Both the position numbers and the translations under genes were made by a program. The notes under the pieces were generated by a model. That model saw only the letters and a program-made list of their open reading frames with translations, made no database searches and had not been told where the DNA came from. A DNA stretch of 64,000 nt from Microbotryum silenes-acaulis (lineage: Eukaryota > Basidiomycota > Microbotryomycetes > Microbotryales > Microbotryaceae): the NCBI GenBank assembly GCA_003665825.1, contig QPFY01000010.1, forward strand, positions 248,001 through 312,000. The letters are read 5' to 3'. How positions within the stretch are numbered: the stretch's first letter is position 1; each line of letters opens with the position of its first letter. Below are positions 12,448 to 22,681 of the stretch, in pieces.

Positions 12448-12606
12448 CAGCCAGTTGGTGTGTTGGGAATGAGGGTTAGGAATCGCGCGCGTTCATTGGT
12501 AATCTGTTTAGAAGCGCTCGTCTGTTTAGTGAAGCCTGGCGATGCGCAGCAACCGTTGTCTTCTCTCCACGGTTGGATTACACGCTCGTCAGTCTCTTAT
12601 TCAGCC
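12448..12606 (+). mobile_element. short interspersed element copy 1 with 5-bp target duplication (possible solo LTR)
   Basis: A 149-bp unit at 12453-12601 begins AGTTGGTGTGTTGGG and ends CTCTTATT. It is bounded by direct repeats CAGCC at 12448-12452 and 12602-12606. A second copy at 51728-51942 is nearly identical over the shared part and is bounded by a different 5-bp duplication. The unit contains no reading frame of note. The 5-bp duplication and the AGTTGG start resemble the copia LTR at 15417, but the right end (CTTATT) does not match that LTR's CAACT end. It is therefore either a solo LTR of another family or a short non-autonomous element. This copy is intergenic. Confidence 0.75.
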
Positions 12607-12822
12607 GATTGCGGACTCTGGTCTCGAACGAATACAAAGGGCCGAGCTGACCATGGACATTTACTATGTATACAAGGCAGTGTCATTCCACAGTTTACTT
12701 AGGAATATATATATACACGGTTGTGACGCTAGCACAAGAGTCACAGCTTTAAGCCTGGTCCTTCAGTCCACCCTGAACGACTTTACCCCTGCACATACGA
12801 GGTCACTTCCAACTCCCCCCCT

Positions 12823-15352
12823 CTAGTCCTCAATTGCGCCCCCCTGCAATCCTGCCGATCCAGTACTACTCCCCAACCTTTCCATAGCATAATGTCCGGG
12901 GAACGTCGGCTTGCCAATCTCGTCAACATGGGCGGCCGAGCTTCTTCGTCGCGAGGATCGACGAGCGCCGGCTTGAGTGCGACGAGCGCCGGTGCGTAGG
13001 AGCGATGGGGGCCACATGACTGCGGTGGGGGACTCGTGGAAGGAGGATTCGATGCTGTTATAGGAGCGAACGGAAGGAGATGGTCGTCAGGCAGGCAGCC
13101 ATCATCAAGGATGGCTTGGAACGACTCACGTCTCGAGGGATTTGCCGATCGTCTCTTGCCTGCGGAAGTAGATCAGGTCCGTGAGTCAACGAGCACATCC
13201 CATTGCGCTGCACAACTGGCTGCCAACCCACATGTAGATATAAGCTACAGCGGTGGCAAAAGCCGATAAACCATCGTACAAGAAGTAAGGACCTGTAAAC
13301 ATTGACTCGGCGGTCAGCCTACGGACCACTCCACCATCAGCCTCAGTCTCACTGGTCAGGTCGAGAGAGCTCACCAAATGGACTCTTGGCGAGGAAAGCC
13401 GGACTCGTCAACGCCACGAGTGTATTGACCAGCTGATTCACACCGATGCAGAATGAAGAAGCCGGTGATCTTGTACGACTCGGTTGTATCTCCGTGCTGT
13501 ACAGGCGAGTGACGAGCGACCACGTTCCGGCGAAGATGATGGTATACAATTCAATCAGGGTGACGATCGCCCACTTGCCACCTTCGGTGTAGGCGGCACC
13601 AGATGCATCTGAAAGTTCGATGCAAAGATAGGGGTCATATCAATCCACTAGATCCATCGCTTCATGTGCGCTTACAGAGTGATCCAATACATGCATGACA
13701 GATGGCGATCGCAAGTCCACCCCACTATGAATTAATGAACGAATAGTCAGTGTCATGAGGTCCGGATGTTAGAATAGGATTTATGTTCTCGAATCCGGAC
13801 TCACAATGAACAATGACCTCCTTCCAATCTTGTCGACCCAGGTCGCCGCCAGTGCGGTCGTCGCGAACAGGGCGAGACCTGTCACACCCGAAGCGACGAA
13901 AGCCGAGGTCTTGGGGTCGAGACCGGCTTGAGTGAAGAGGAGAGGCGCGTAGAACAACACAAAGTCGATACCACTGAGTTGTTGGAAGACCTATATGATT
14001 CGAAGCGCAAGCGCTTAGCCTCTGGTCTGTCCGAGAGCATCACTTCATCCGTGACCACAAATGAAGCCCGAAAAAAAACGACCCACATTCAAGAATGCTC
14101 CGAGAATTGTCCTGCCTCGAACTCCTCTACGAAAGATGTCGATCCAGCCCGCCTTCTCACCTCTCGGAGGCAACGACAACAACTCCTTCCTCTCTTCCTC
14201 CTCACTGTGTTCCGTAATCAGATCCAGGACAGCTTTCGCTTCCTGAGTCCGTCCTTGTGACACCAGCCATCGCGGCGAATAGGGGAGGATGAACAGCGAA
14301 CCAAGTCCGGCGATCAAGCCGACGCAGGTCGAGACGATCATTGGTAGTCGCCAGGCCAAGGAGCTGTGAATTGCTTATTTGATTTTAGCTTCAAGTTCTG
14401 GTCAGAGCGGAATGCAGTGCAAGCCTCGCCTTTGAATCTGGATCGAGCCATAGCAGACGAAGAACCCAATCGCAAGTGCACCTGGTTTAATTCAATTGGA
14501 CCGATGTCAGCCAGGTTTGGGAAGATGCGTTTAATTCGAGGAGATAGGAGCTCACCATTGACGTGCATCTGATACATCGTCATGATTCGACCTCTGCTCG
14601 GAAGGCGCACGCGATCAGCTTAGCCAAAGTCGGACCATCAGCACTCGCATATGTACGGAGATACTTACCTGATGTGCTTGGGCGAAATTTCGCACCTAGA
14701 ACAAGGATCATGATCTGAATGAGTTGACAACTTGGGATTGGTACACTTTGACTGCGAGTTCGAAGCCGATCTTACAAGTAAACGTTGCCCGCGCTCAAGA
14801 AGAGCCCCTCTCCACTGCCCGCGACACACCTCCCAACGATGAGCACCGTCAAGTTGGGTGCGATCACACACATACCCATTCCCGCAGCGAAGATGAGCGA
14901 ACCGAGTGAGATGGTCCTCTTGCGTCCTATGCGATCGGCTACAGACCCGGCAAACATGCCTGTGATAGCGGAGGGAATGAGGATCACGGCGACGATGAAA
15001 CCTCGGAGACTGGAAGGAGTAGGGAGGACCCCTTCAGTACTCTGCTCGTGACGTAGATCTACTGAGTTTCGCCTTCTTGAAGATTAGAATCTGCACTCAC
15101 AATTCCGAGAGTTGACCAAAGTGGGCGATGAATTGCGGCATCTCCTACTCGTGCCGGCGAAAAAGCATGTGACGTTCCCAAGTGGGGGTGAGGTAGCTCG
15201 CGCGATCAGTTCGATTACGAGACTCGCTTGAAACTGACGTTACAGTGTCCACTCACTGTGATGGATCCAATTGATCCAGTATCTCCTCCGAATAAGCATC
15301 CCGACAGCGCGACGAGCACCGAATAAGCCCCTGAACATGCGCCCCAAAGCAT
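12823..15352 (-). CDS. MFS sugar (hexose-type) transporter
   Basis: Thirteen exons sum to 519 aa: 15257-15352, 15101-15144, 14776-15009, 14669-14695, 14556-14593, 14430-14481, 14087-14363, 13805-13990, 13676-13724, 13375-13608, 13232-13292, 13130-13159 and 12823-13054. Family marks in order are: first membrane helix CLFGGDTGSIGSIT, ADRIGRKRT, GRCVAGSGEG, SSLAWRLPM, SPRWLVSQGR, FQQLSGIDFVLFYAP, WVDKIGRRSL, TRLYSTEIQPSRTR and a PETKGKSLEEI-like MQETIGKSLETI. It is a twelve-helix plasma-membrane facilitator or symporter; the substrate is not readable. Exon 4 is a 27-nt microexon. Intron 6 appears to be GC-AG (AAAG|GCGAGG). The LTR retrotransposon starts 64 bp upstream of the start codon, so the native promoter lies more than 7 kb away. 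Confidence 0.88.
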
Positions 15353-15416
15353 ATTTACGCAGCGGGTATTTTTAGTTTCTGGCGCGGGCACCTGCAGCCT
15401 CCAGCTTGGTGGGCCA

Positions 15417-15645
15417 AGTTGAACAATTGACTGATCCGATGCAGAGCCAAACGTCAGAGTTAATCATTAGACACATTGGGACATGAATACTCGAAGTACA
15501 CACCTGATCCGATGCAGAGCCAAACGTGAGGAAAAGACCCAGTTTGTCACGCGCGGGATCAGGCCTATCAAATTCTATTCAGGCATTCTTGTACTCGCGC
15601 GTACGCCGCACAGACCTCCTCGACTGCTCGCCGCTCCTTCCAACT
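15417..15645 (-). repeat. 3' LTR of the copia element (uninterrupted)
   Basis: This 229-bp repeat begins AGTTGAAC and ends TTCCAACT on the plus strand, and is flanked on the outside by the GGCCA duplication. It contains a 24-bp internal direct repeat at 15431-15454 and 15504-15527, starting CTGATCCGATGCAG. The pol reading frame runs 26 codons into this LTR and stops at 15568-15570. The sequence around 15567/15568 (CCTA|TCAAATTC) is the empty version of the Helitron insertion site found in the other LTR. Confidence 0.9.
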
Positions 15646-18600
15646 CGCCCCTTCACGCGATGCATCTACCAAACCCATCGCGTGTACAAAATCCCAGTGC
15701 TTCTGCGACCCGAGCCCTTTGGTCAAGACATCCGCCGCCATCGTGGTCGTGGGAATCCAGACCATTTCGATCGTACCCTCGGCAATGTGGTCACGGATGA
15801 AGTGAAAGTGAATGCCGATGTGCTTAGTACGAGCATGGAAGGCAGAGTGTTTTGCGAGCTGGATTGCCGACTGGTTGTCGCCATGAAGATTTGTCGGTTC
15901 GGTCTGAGCAAAGCCGAGCTCGGCAAGGAGGCGACGAAGCCAGATGCCCTCGCGCGCAGCGAAAGACATAGCAACGTACTCGGCCTCGGTGCTGGATACG
16001 GTGACGAGAGCCTGTCGCTTGGACATCCACGAGACCGCGCCACCCGCGCAAAGGAACACGAAACCTGTGACACTTCGACGAGTCTCCGGGTCCGCGCCGT
16101 GATCGGCGTCGACGAAGCCCTTGAGGAGAGGAGCACCCTCCGACTTGCGGAACAGAAGTCCGACGTCTCGGGTTCCCTTGAGGTATCGGAGGATGTGCAT
16201 CAAAGCTTCCCAATCCTGTTGCGAGAAGTTGTTGCAATGTGATGCGACCTTTGATACCGCGAAGGCAATGTCGGGCCGGGTGGTTCCGCTGAGAAAGAGG
16301 AGTTTGCCGACGAGTGTGCGGTACGGCTTCGTCGAAGCGTCGAAAGTGACATCCTTACGCGGGCGTGACTTGTAGAGCGACACCGGTGTCGGCCTCGAAC
16401 TGCATCCCGCCATGTCGTGGTCTTCCAGGATTGATGAGATGAAGTGGGGCTGATGAACGATCGCTGCACCCGTCTTACCATCCCGGAGAATGCGTTGACC
16501 GAGGAAGAAGGTCGCCTCGTCGGAGCTTTTCGCCTCGAAACGAGATTTGAGTTGTTGGATGAAGCCATCGAGGTCGCCATCACCGGAAAGCAGGCCGTCA
16601 TCGACGTGAATGGAAAGGAATAGCTTGCGCGCCCCTTCGGTCTTGACAAATACAGCGTGGTCGCTTTCGGTGCGGACAAAACCGATTGACTCAAGCCAGC
16701 CCGCGAAGACCTTGTACCACTCCCGACCTGCTTGGCATAAGCCGTAGAGGGTTTTGCGGAGGCGAACAACCGAATTGTCCGGGAGCTCCATGTGAACGAC
16801 AACATCGCCCATCTCCCCATTGAGGTACGCAGAAGAGACGTCGAATTGGCGGGTTTCCCACTCGTTTTCGACAGCCAAACCGAGCAGGAGCCGGTGTGAA
16901 GCGGCACGACCGGTGGGCGAGAAGGTTTCCTTGTAATCTCGGCCAGCCTTTTGCATATCGCCACGAGCAACGAGACGAGCCTTGTATTTCTCAATGCGGC
17001 CTTCACTGTCGCGTTTGATTGCGAGGACCCATTTGCTCTTGATGATGGATGTGCCGGGTGGCAGATTGAAGAGCGGCGGTGAGAACGTCCCTTTTGCTGC
17101 GAGCGCGGCCTTTTCGGTCGCGATCGCCAGGAGCCACATTCCCCGTTCCTCACTCGACATTGCTTCCCAATAAGTCGGGTTGTCGGGACTTGGGCGGGCG
17201 GCGAAGGCCCATTCGAAGTCGATGATCTCGACGGCGGGCGCCTCGTCGGCGGCGAACTTGGTGACAGCTGTCGCCGCCATCGCGAAGTCGCCAAGGCGCT
17301 CTGGAGGTCTGCGGTTACGAGACGACCGATCGCCGAGCGGAGCTGACCAGGCCGGTCCCGGGTTGTTGAAGGCGAGTCCCTGCGGTGGAGGTGCTGCGCC
17401 ATCGACAGGAGGCACAGACTGCTCGGCGACGGACACATGGGGTGGGCTGAGAGGGGGCGACGAGTCCGCAGGGATCGTATCGTCATCCTCGGTGGTGTCT
17501 TCGGGAGCCGCGGCAATGGATGAACCGTCGTCGTGCATGATACCGAACCATCGTCATAGCGTACGCGTCTCCGTCGCGTTGTGCGAGCGGCCGAATTCCC
17601 GTTCGAAGAAGGTGGCTTGAGACGACTCGAACACCTTGCGGCGAGCGGGGTCGTAAAAACGCAGGCTTTAGACGTTTGCGAGTAGCCAACGAAGAAGCAG
17701 TGACGAGACCGGGGTGCGAGCTTGTGTCCGCGCTGTTCCGGTAGTAGTGGGACGAGCGCCCGGCAGCCCCAAACACGGAGGCGGGACCCGCGTGGGCGAC
17801 GGTGTTCGGCGACGGGGTCGCTGGAGGCGTGGAGGACCAGGTCCGGAGTCGAGTTGTCGAGCACAGAGGTTGCCGTCAGGTTGAGGGCGTACACCGCGGC
17901 GTGGGCAGCTTCTTCCCAGAGGAAGAGCGGCAGGCCGGATTGGGCCAAAGAGGTGCGGACCTTGTCAAAGATTGAGCGCCAGGAACGTTCCTGCAAGCCC
18001 ATCTGGTCGTGTTCATATGGCGCCGATAGCTCATGTACAATACCCCGTGACGCAAGCCAGCCGTCCAACTGCTTGTTGACGAATTCCCCACCGCGGTCGG
18101 TCACGAGCGTTCGAAACGACGAGCCGGGGTACTGAACGCTGGAGAATGCAACGAGGTCCTGAATCGCACTTGTCGCGTCGCTCTTCGCAGTGATACCACG
18201 AAGCCAGCGATAACGAGAGTACTCATCCGTACCACCGCAAAGGTAGCGATGACCCGAGAGGGAAACGACCGGGCCGGGGCCCCAAAGGTCCATGAAGACT
18301 CGGCCGAAGGGAGCCGTTGCGCGGTGCGTTGCGGCAGTGTGGGATCGTTGCGCAAAATCTTTTCCCAAATGACAGGAAACACGGTCTTTGACGACTTGAA
18401 TCGACTCCGGCGTTACAGCAGCAGTATTCAACCCAATCGACCCCGCTCTCCCGCTCGCTAACACTGCATTCACCCCACCATGTCCTAAGCGACCGTGCCA
18501 GAGTGACAGATCTGCGGAGGGAGGTAGGGCGACGTTGAGCGCAGAATCACGGAGGGGAGTGGGTGCGAGGGGACTTGCCTCGAGGACGAATTGCTTGTCG

Positions 18601-19289
18601 CGAAGTTGGAAGTGGGCTTCGACGTTGCCGTGAGAGACGATGAGACCGCGCGCCTCGGGTGCCGATGCGACGCGTACGCCGTAACCATCCTCGATGAGGC
18701 AATGAAGAGAGACAAGCTCCGCTTCGAGGCCAGGGACATGGAGGACGTCGCGGAGAACCATGTCTTTGCCACCGGTCGGGAAACGCAGGGAGCCGGTACC
18801 GCTCGCGAAGCCTCCGGAACCAAATGCGCCGGTGACACGGACGCGGCGATCGGCCGGGGATGGGCGATAGTCGTGAAGGAGGTCGAGCCTCGTCGTCATG
18901 TGCCTCGTGGCACCCGAGTCGAGCAGGAACGGAGTTGCCGTGTTGGTGTTGAAGCACTGCTCGGTGTCCTCGCCGGAAATCCTCACGTGCCAGCTGGCCG
19001 CGGAAGCCTCCACCATCTCGTCGTCATCGTCCTCGGATTGGGTCAACGGCGCTTGCGCCGCCAAAGCCTTTGCATGCTCTTCCTGGTTGAGAGTGTTGTG
19101 CACGAGCGCGCGAGCTTGCTCGAACGTGACGGGGATGCCGTATTCCTTCAACGCGTCGACCTTCGACTTGATGCGGAGGTGGGCGGGAACCGTGCAAGCG
19201 GTCGCAAGGTGACCATCCTTGTAACACAAAAAACATTGAGTCGGGAAGAGACCAAGCCGGCCTGTACATGCGACCCCGACCCCCTGCAC
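15568..19289 (-). pseudogene. pol: copia pol (protease, integrase, reverse transcriptase, RNase H), frameshifted
   Basis: The reading frame starts around a CCHC knuckle (CFLCYKDGHLATAC, about 19235-19194), which is the gag nucleocapsid end. Next come the aspartic protease FLLDSGATRH (about 18930), a gag-pre-integrase zinc site WHGRLGH...SCHLGKD (about 18500-18390), and the integrase core FMDLWGPG, TDRGGEF and QERSWR. Near 17,660-17,672 the frame shifts: the expected RFYDPARRKVF continues in another frame. A TGA then interrupts that frame at 17554-17556. The downstream frame holds reverse transcriptase ([30 protein letters not shown]) and RNase H ([15 protein letters not shown]). At least two lesions therefore prevent a full polyprotein. 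Confidence 0.85.
15646..15656 (-). other. polypurine tract of the copia element
   Basis: Read on the minus strand, the bases directly before the 3' LTR are GTGAAGGGGCG, a purine-rich run in the position expected for the plus-strand primer. It abuts the LTR boundary defined independently by the other LTR copy. Confidence 0.65.
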
Positions 19290-19977
19290 CCGATGATCGT
19301 CCGGGACTGGCTGTGCAACCTGATGCCCGAAGCCTACGCTCCCACTATCAACGCACTCGGCGACGACGTCGACATCGGAAAGTTGGAACAGGCGTTACGC
19401 CGTTCGGCCCTTGGTGATCGCAACCGGCGCGACCAGGCCCAAGCCCTCGTGGCCCGTCTCAATCCCGCACCTGCGTCTTCGGCGCCGCTCGCCAGCCGCT
19501 TGTCGCAGCGCCGCACCGGCTCAGGCCCGCGCGACCCGGCCGCGAAGCGCACCGGCCACACGGGACCGCACCTCGACGCGCACAAACTCCACAACATCAC
19601 CAAGCCGGCCTTTCTTCGAGACGCCAGGTGGCCACTTGGCGATGTTGTGGAGTTTGTGCGCGTCGAGGTGCGGTCCCGTGTGGCCGGTGCGCTTCGCGGC
19701 CGGGTCGCGCGGGCCTGAGCCGGTGCGGCGCTGCGACAAGCGGCTGGCGAGCGGCGCCGAAGACGCAGGTGCGGGATTGAGACGGGCCACGAGGGCTTGG
19801 GCCTGGTCGCGCCGGTTGCGATCACCAAGGGCCGAACGGCGTAACGCCTGTTCCAACTTTCCGATGTCGACGTCGTCGCCGAGTGCGTTGATAGTGGGAG
19901 CGTAGGCTTCGGGCATCAGGTTGCACAGCCAGTCCCGGACGATCATCGGGTGCAGGGGGTCGGGGTCGCATGTACAC
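19263..19977. repeat. large inverted repeat inside gag (arms about 336 bp, 42-bp spacer)
   Basis: The segment 19263-19598 is the near-perfect reverse complement of 19641 to about 19977. The spacer is 19599-19640. The right arm is in its native gag context and the left arm is the inverted copy. The short sequence GGCCGGCTTGGT (minus strand) occurs on both sides of the inverted copy. The inserted copy therefore lies between repeats of its target, as expected for a template-switch or snap-back event. An assembly or library artefact cannot be excluded from sequence alone. Confidence 0.85.
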
Positions 19978-20511
19978 GCCGCCGTCGAGTTGGGCGTGCC
20001 TGACCGCGTTGTTGATCGCATTGACGGTCGCTCGGAAGGTGGCAAGCCAAGCTTCGAAGTCGTCGCCGACGACGAACTGGGGCATGGTGACCAGCTCGAC
20101 AAGGCGTGCGCTGCGATCGACGGTGCTCGAGGTCGCGGCGAAGACCGACTCGAGCTTGGCCCACTGTTGGTGCGCGGGGAGGTCCTTCACCATGTCGTAA
20201 GTCGCCTGGCCCACACACATTATCAGATGGGCCTGTGCGCTCTTGACGATCGCGTCCAGCTTGGCCCTGTCTTCACGATGAGTGTGCTGGTGGTTGTACC
20301 AGCCGGCTGCGTCGAGGACGCCTTCTTTGGTGAAGGCGTGAACCGTGAGCATCGGGGGCAGGGTAGTGGCCGTTTGGAGTGGGACGAGGTGACCGCCGCT
20401 GTTGAGTGCCATCTCCAGTTGCTCTTTGGCGAGCGACCAATTGCCAGCATTAATGTTGCCGAAAAAGGCTCCGAGTATGGCCTTGGTGGAGGCGACATTG
20501 ATGTGCGACAT
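19599..20511 (-). pseudogene. gag: copia gag, interrupted by an inverted duplication
   Basis: A frame starting at 20511 (MSHINVASTKAILGAFFG) runs as a capsid-like protein of the gag/UBN2 type, with HLIMCVGQATYDMVKDL and a following helical region. A frame change occurs near 19,975. The continuing frame reads CTCDPDPLHPMIVRDWL, LMPEAYAPTINALGDD and then LHNIAKWPPGVSKKGRLG. There it should pass into GLFPTQCFLCYKDGH, but an inverted copy of the preceding roughly 335 bp is inserted. Gag packages the RNA into virus-like particles; this copy cannot make the nucleocapsid fusion. Confidence 0.75.
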
Positions 20512-20580
20512 GGGCGAGGCGTAATGGTTGATCGGTCTAGTCTTATCGTGCGGGGGTTTGTTTGCCTTGCGGCAGGGACA

Positions 20581-20590
20581 GACGCTACCA
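20581..20590 (-). other. primer binding site of the copia element
   Basis: Directly next to the 5' LTR (which begins at 20591), the minus strand reads TGGTAGCGTC. TGGTAGC is complementary to the 3' end of eukaryotic initiator tRNA-Met, the usual primer of Ty1/copia elements. Its exact adjacency confirms the LTR boundary. Confidence 0.75.
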
Positions 20591-20739
20591 AGTTGAACAA
20601 TTGACTGATCCGATGCAGAGCCAAACGTCAGAGTTAATCATTAGACACATTGGGACATGAATACTCGAAGTACACCTGATCCGATGCAGAGCCAAACGTG
20701 AGGAAAAGACCCAGTTTGTCACGCGCGGGATCAGGCCTA

Positions 20740-20795
20740 TCTACTAATCTACTAATCTACTAATCTACTAATCTACTAATCTACTAATCTACTAA
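20740..20795 (+). repeat. seven tandem copies of the 8-bp Helitron 5' terminal sequence
   Basis: TCTACTAA is repeated exactly seven times from the first base of the Helitron, followed by AGACG. The unit equals the element's own terminal motif, so the terminus itself has been amplified. Confidence 0.9.
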
Positions 20796-21326
20796 AGACG
20801 TAACGGGAGACAAAGAACGTCAAAGAACGAAAGACAAACCAAAAGACAAACCAACAGACAAACCATGTGGCGTGACGTCATAATAGTTTCGCTACTGCAA
20901 CAGCTCTCGGTCCAGCGTGTCCCCTGAGCCAGCTAGCGCTATTTCAGAAAGGGTCGGCCGGCCGGCCACAGGCCGTTTCGCCCACGTTCGCCGAGGTTCC
21001 ATTTCCCATCAAAGCAGCCTGGCGCATGACCTTCTGCTTCCCGAAGCAGACTGAGACGACCTGTTTTGCGTGTCTACCACATCGTAGCGTAGTTCCTTCA
21101 ATCATCCAGTTCCTGCCACTGCCGAAATCTATGCCAGACCTCGGGTAGTGTCGGCCAGTGCGCCAATTCCGCCGTTAGGGGCCCCGCCAGCGTGTCACGG
21201 CTTGCCGACACTGGGCTTCACTCCACGACGTTCCGCGGCCTTCCGCGACATTCTATGAGCCCGGTTTAAACTGAGGCGCAGGCTTCTCCATCTTTCTCCC
21301 TCCTGCTCTTCACACCTTACCCATCG

Positions 21327-21411
21327 CACCTCATCCCATCGCCACCTCATCCCATCGCCACCTCATCCCATCGCCACCTCATCCCATCGCCACCTCATCC
21401 CATCGCCACCT
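21327..21411 (+). repeat. 16-bp minisatellite inside the Helitron
   Basis: About five copies of CCACCTCATCCCATCG lie head to tail with no visible variation. The array is in the non-coding left half of the Helitron. Confidence 0.85.
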
Positions 21412-21909
21412 CGAGCTCGCGACATCCGAAGCGGTCGTCGTAGCTCTGCAACGAATACGGGACAAGTTTTCTCAAGAAATGGCTGCCGCATGCAGCATAA
21501 CTACGGATTCGAGTAAGTAACTTCATGAACTGTGCTCTTGGTGTGGGATTGTTCAGGAGCTAATGGAAAACTACCAAGCAGCAATTCCCTTCAACACGTC
21601 TTCTTTGAATGTCAACCCTCGAGTTGTTTTCTTCACCATCAGCTGGTGACACTGCATGCGTGAGTTATGACTTGACATGGCTGTGCAGTCTTAGATATGA
21701 CGGAAGAACTGATACGAAAAACAGACATGGGACGTCAGTGAAGAAAAACAGGCTCCTTGAATTGCGGCTCACCATCCCGTGGCAGATCCTCAACGGCTCG
21801 GTTCGGTGGAGTGACCGTCGTGTTGGCAGGTGTGTGCCAATCTTTCAAAAGCAAAACGCAGGGCAGCATGACTAACTGACCGGTTGGACTGTAACATCAC
21901 AGGGGATTC

Positions 21910-22352
21910 GTGACCGAAACGGAACGGGCAAACGCACAGGACTTTGCAGATTGGCTCTTAGGAGTTGGAGATGGCTCGGCGAACAAAACAGAAGACTCTA
22001 TCGCGCTCCCACGTGAGCTTCTCCTGCCGGCGATCACGAGGAGCAGATCCGGGTTGATCAGACACGTTTATCCCGTACCCGCGCTCGAACTGGACAATAT
22101 GTCAATAGGCGAAAAAGTCGAATACTTCCGAGATCGAGCAATTCTGGCGCCCAAAAATTCGCAGGTGGATCAGATCAACATGGTGCTCGACCTGCTGCAA
22201 GACGAATCACTGTTTTTGATCGAGTATCTTCAGAGTCTCAACAGGTAAGAGTGTGTCTGGAGACGCCCGTCTTTTCTCACGGCCAGTTGTATGTCGCGTT
22301 GTCCCGAGCAACGAATGTGGAGGGTGTCAAGAGTTTTGCTTCATCAGACTGA
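21910..22352 (+). pseudogene. PIF1-type Helitron helicase remnant
   Basis: The frame from 21910 contains [54 protein letters not shown] and [10 protein letters not shown], a typical order for the C-terminal half of Helitron helicases. A short junction after about 22246 jumps directly to TPVFSHGQLYVALSRATNV (22263 onward, stop at 22350-22352), the helicase motif VI region. Roughly 130 residues that normally separate these parts are missing, so this is an internally deleted relic. The upstream Walker A part and the Rep domain are not recognisable. Confidence 0.85.
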
Positions 22353-22681
22353 GAACGGAGAAGCGGATAATGTTGAAATGAAGAGTTATGTCAAAGCTCC
22401 ATAGTGAAGCTCCGGCAATTGCAGGTGAGGGATGTCGATGTCGGGAGGCATCCATGAAAAGGTCCACACTCGACGCGGGTCTCGACGATGGTCTGAGCCC
22501 ATCATCGGGCTCCCAGAGAACAAAAAAGAGTTCAGTGATGAAATGAAGGCTCTGTACATTTGATCGTCGTCGCGTGCTTCTCTCCCGACTTCAACCACTA
22601 CGCTTCCGTTACTCAACAGTACCGCAGCTGTTGCAGCAAAGTACATCACATTGCAGCGGGTCAACGGTTACGGTGGGAGGT

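Noticed and set aside
18591..19718. Long plus-strand ORF in the retrotransposon
   Set aside because: It arises because the inverted gag copy puts gag codons on the plus strand and joins them to antisense protease sequence. It is not an independent gene.
20740..20795. Telomere-like or host microsatellite array (TCTACTAA repeats)
   Set aside because: It begins exactly at the Helitron 5' end and repeats that element's terminal motif. It is not a fungal telomere repeat and does not extend into the LTR.
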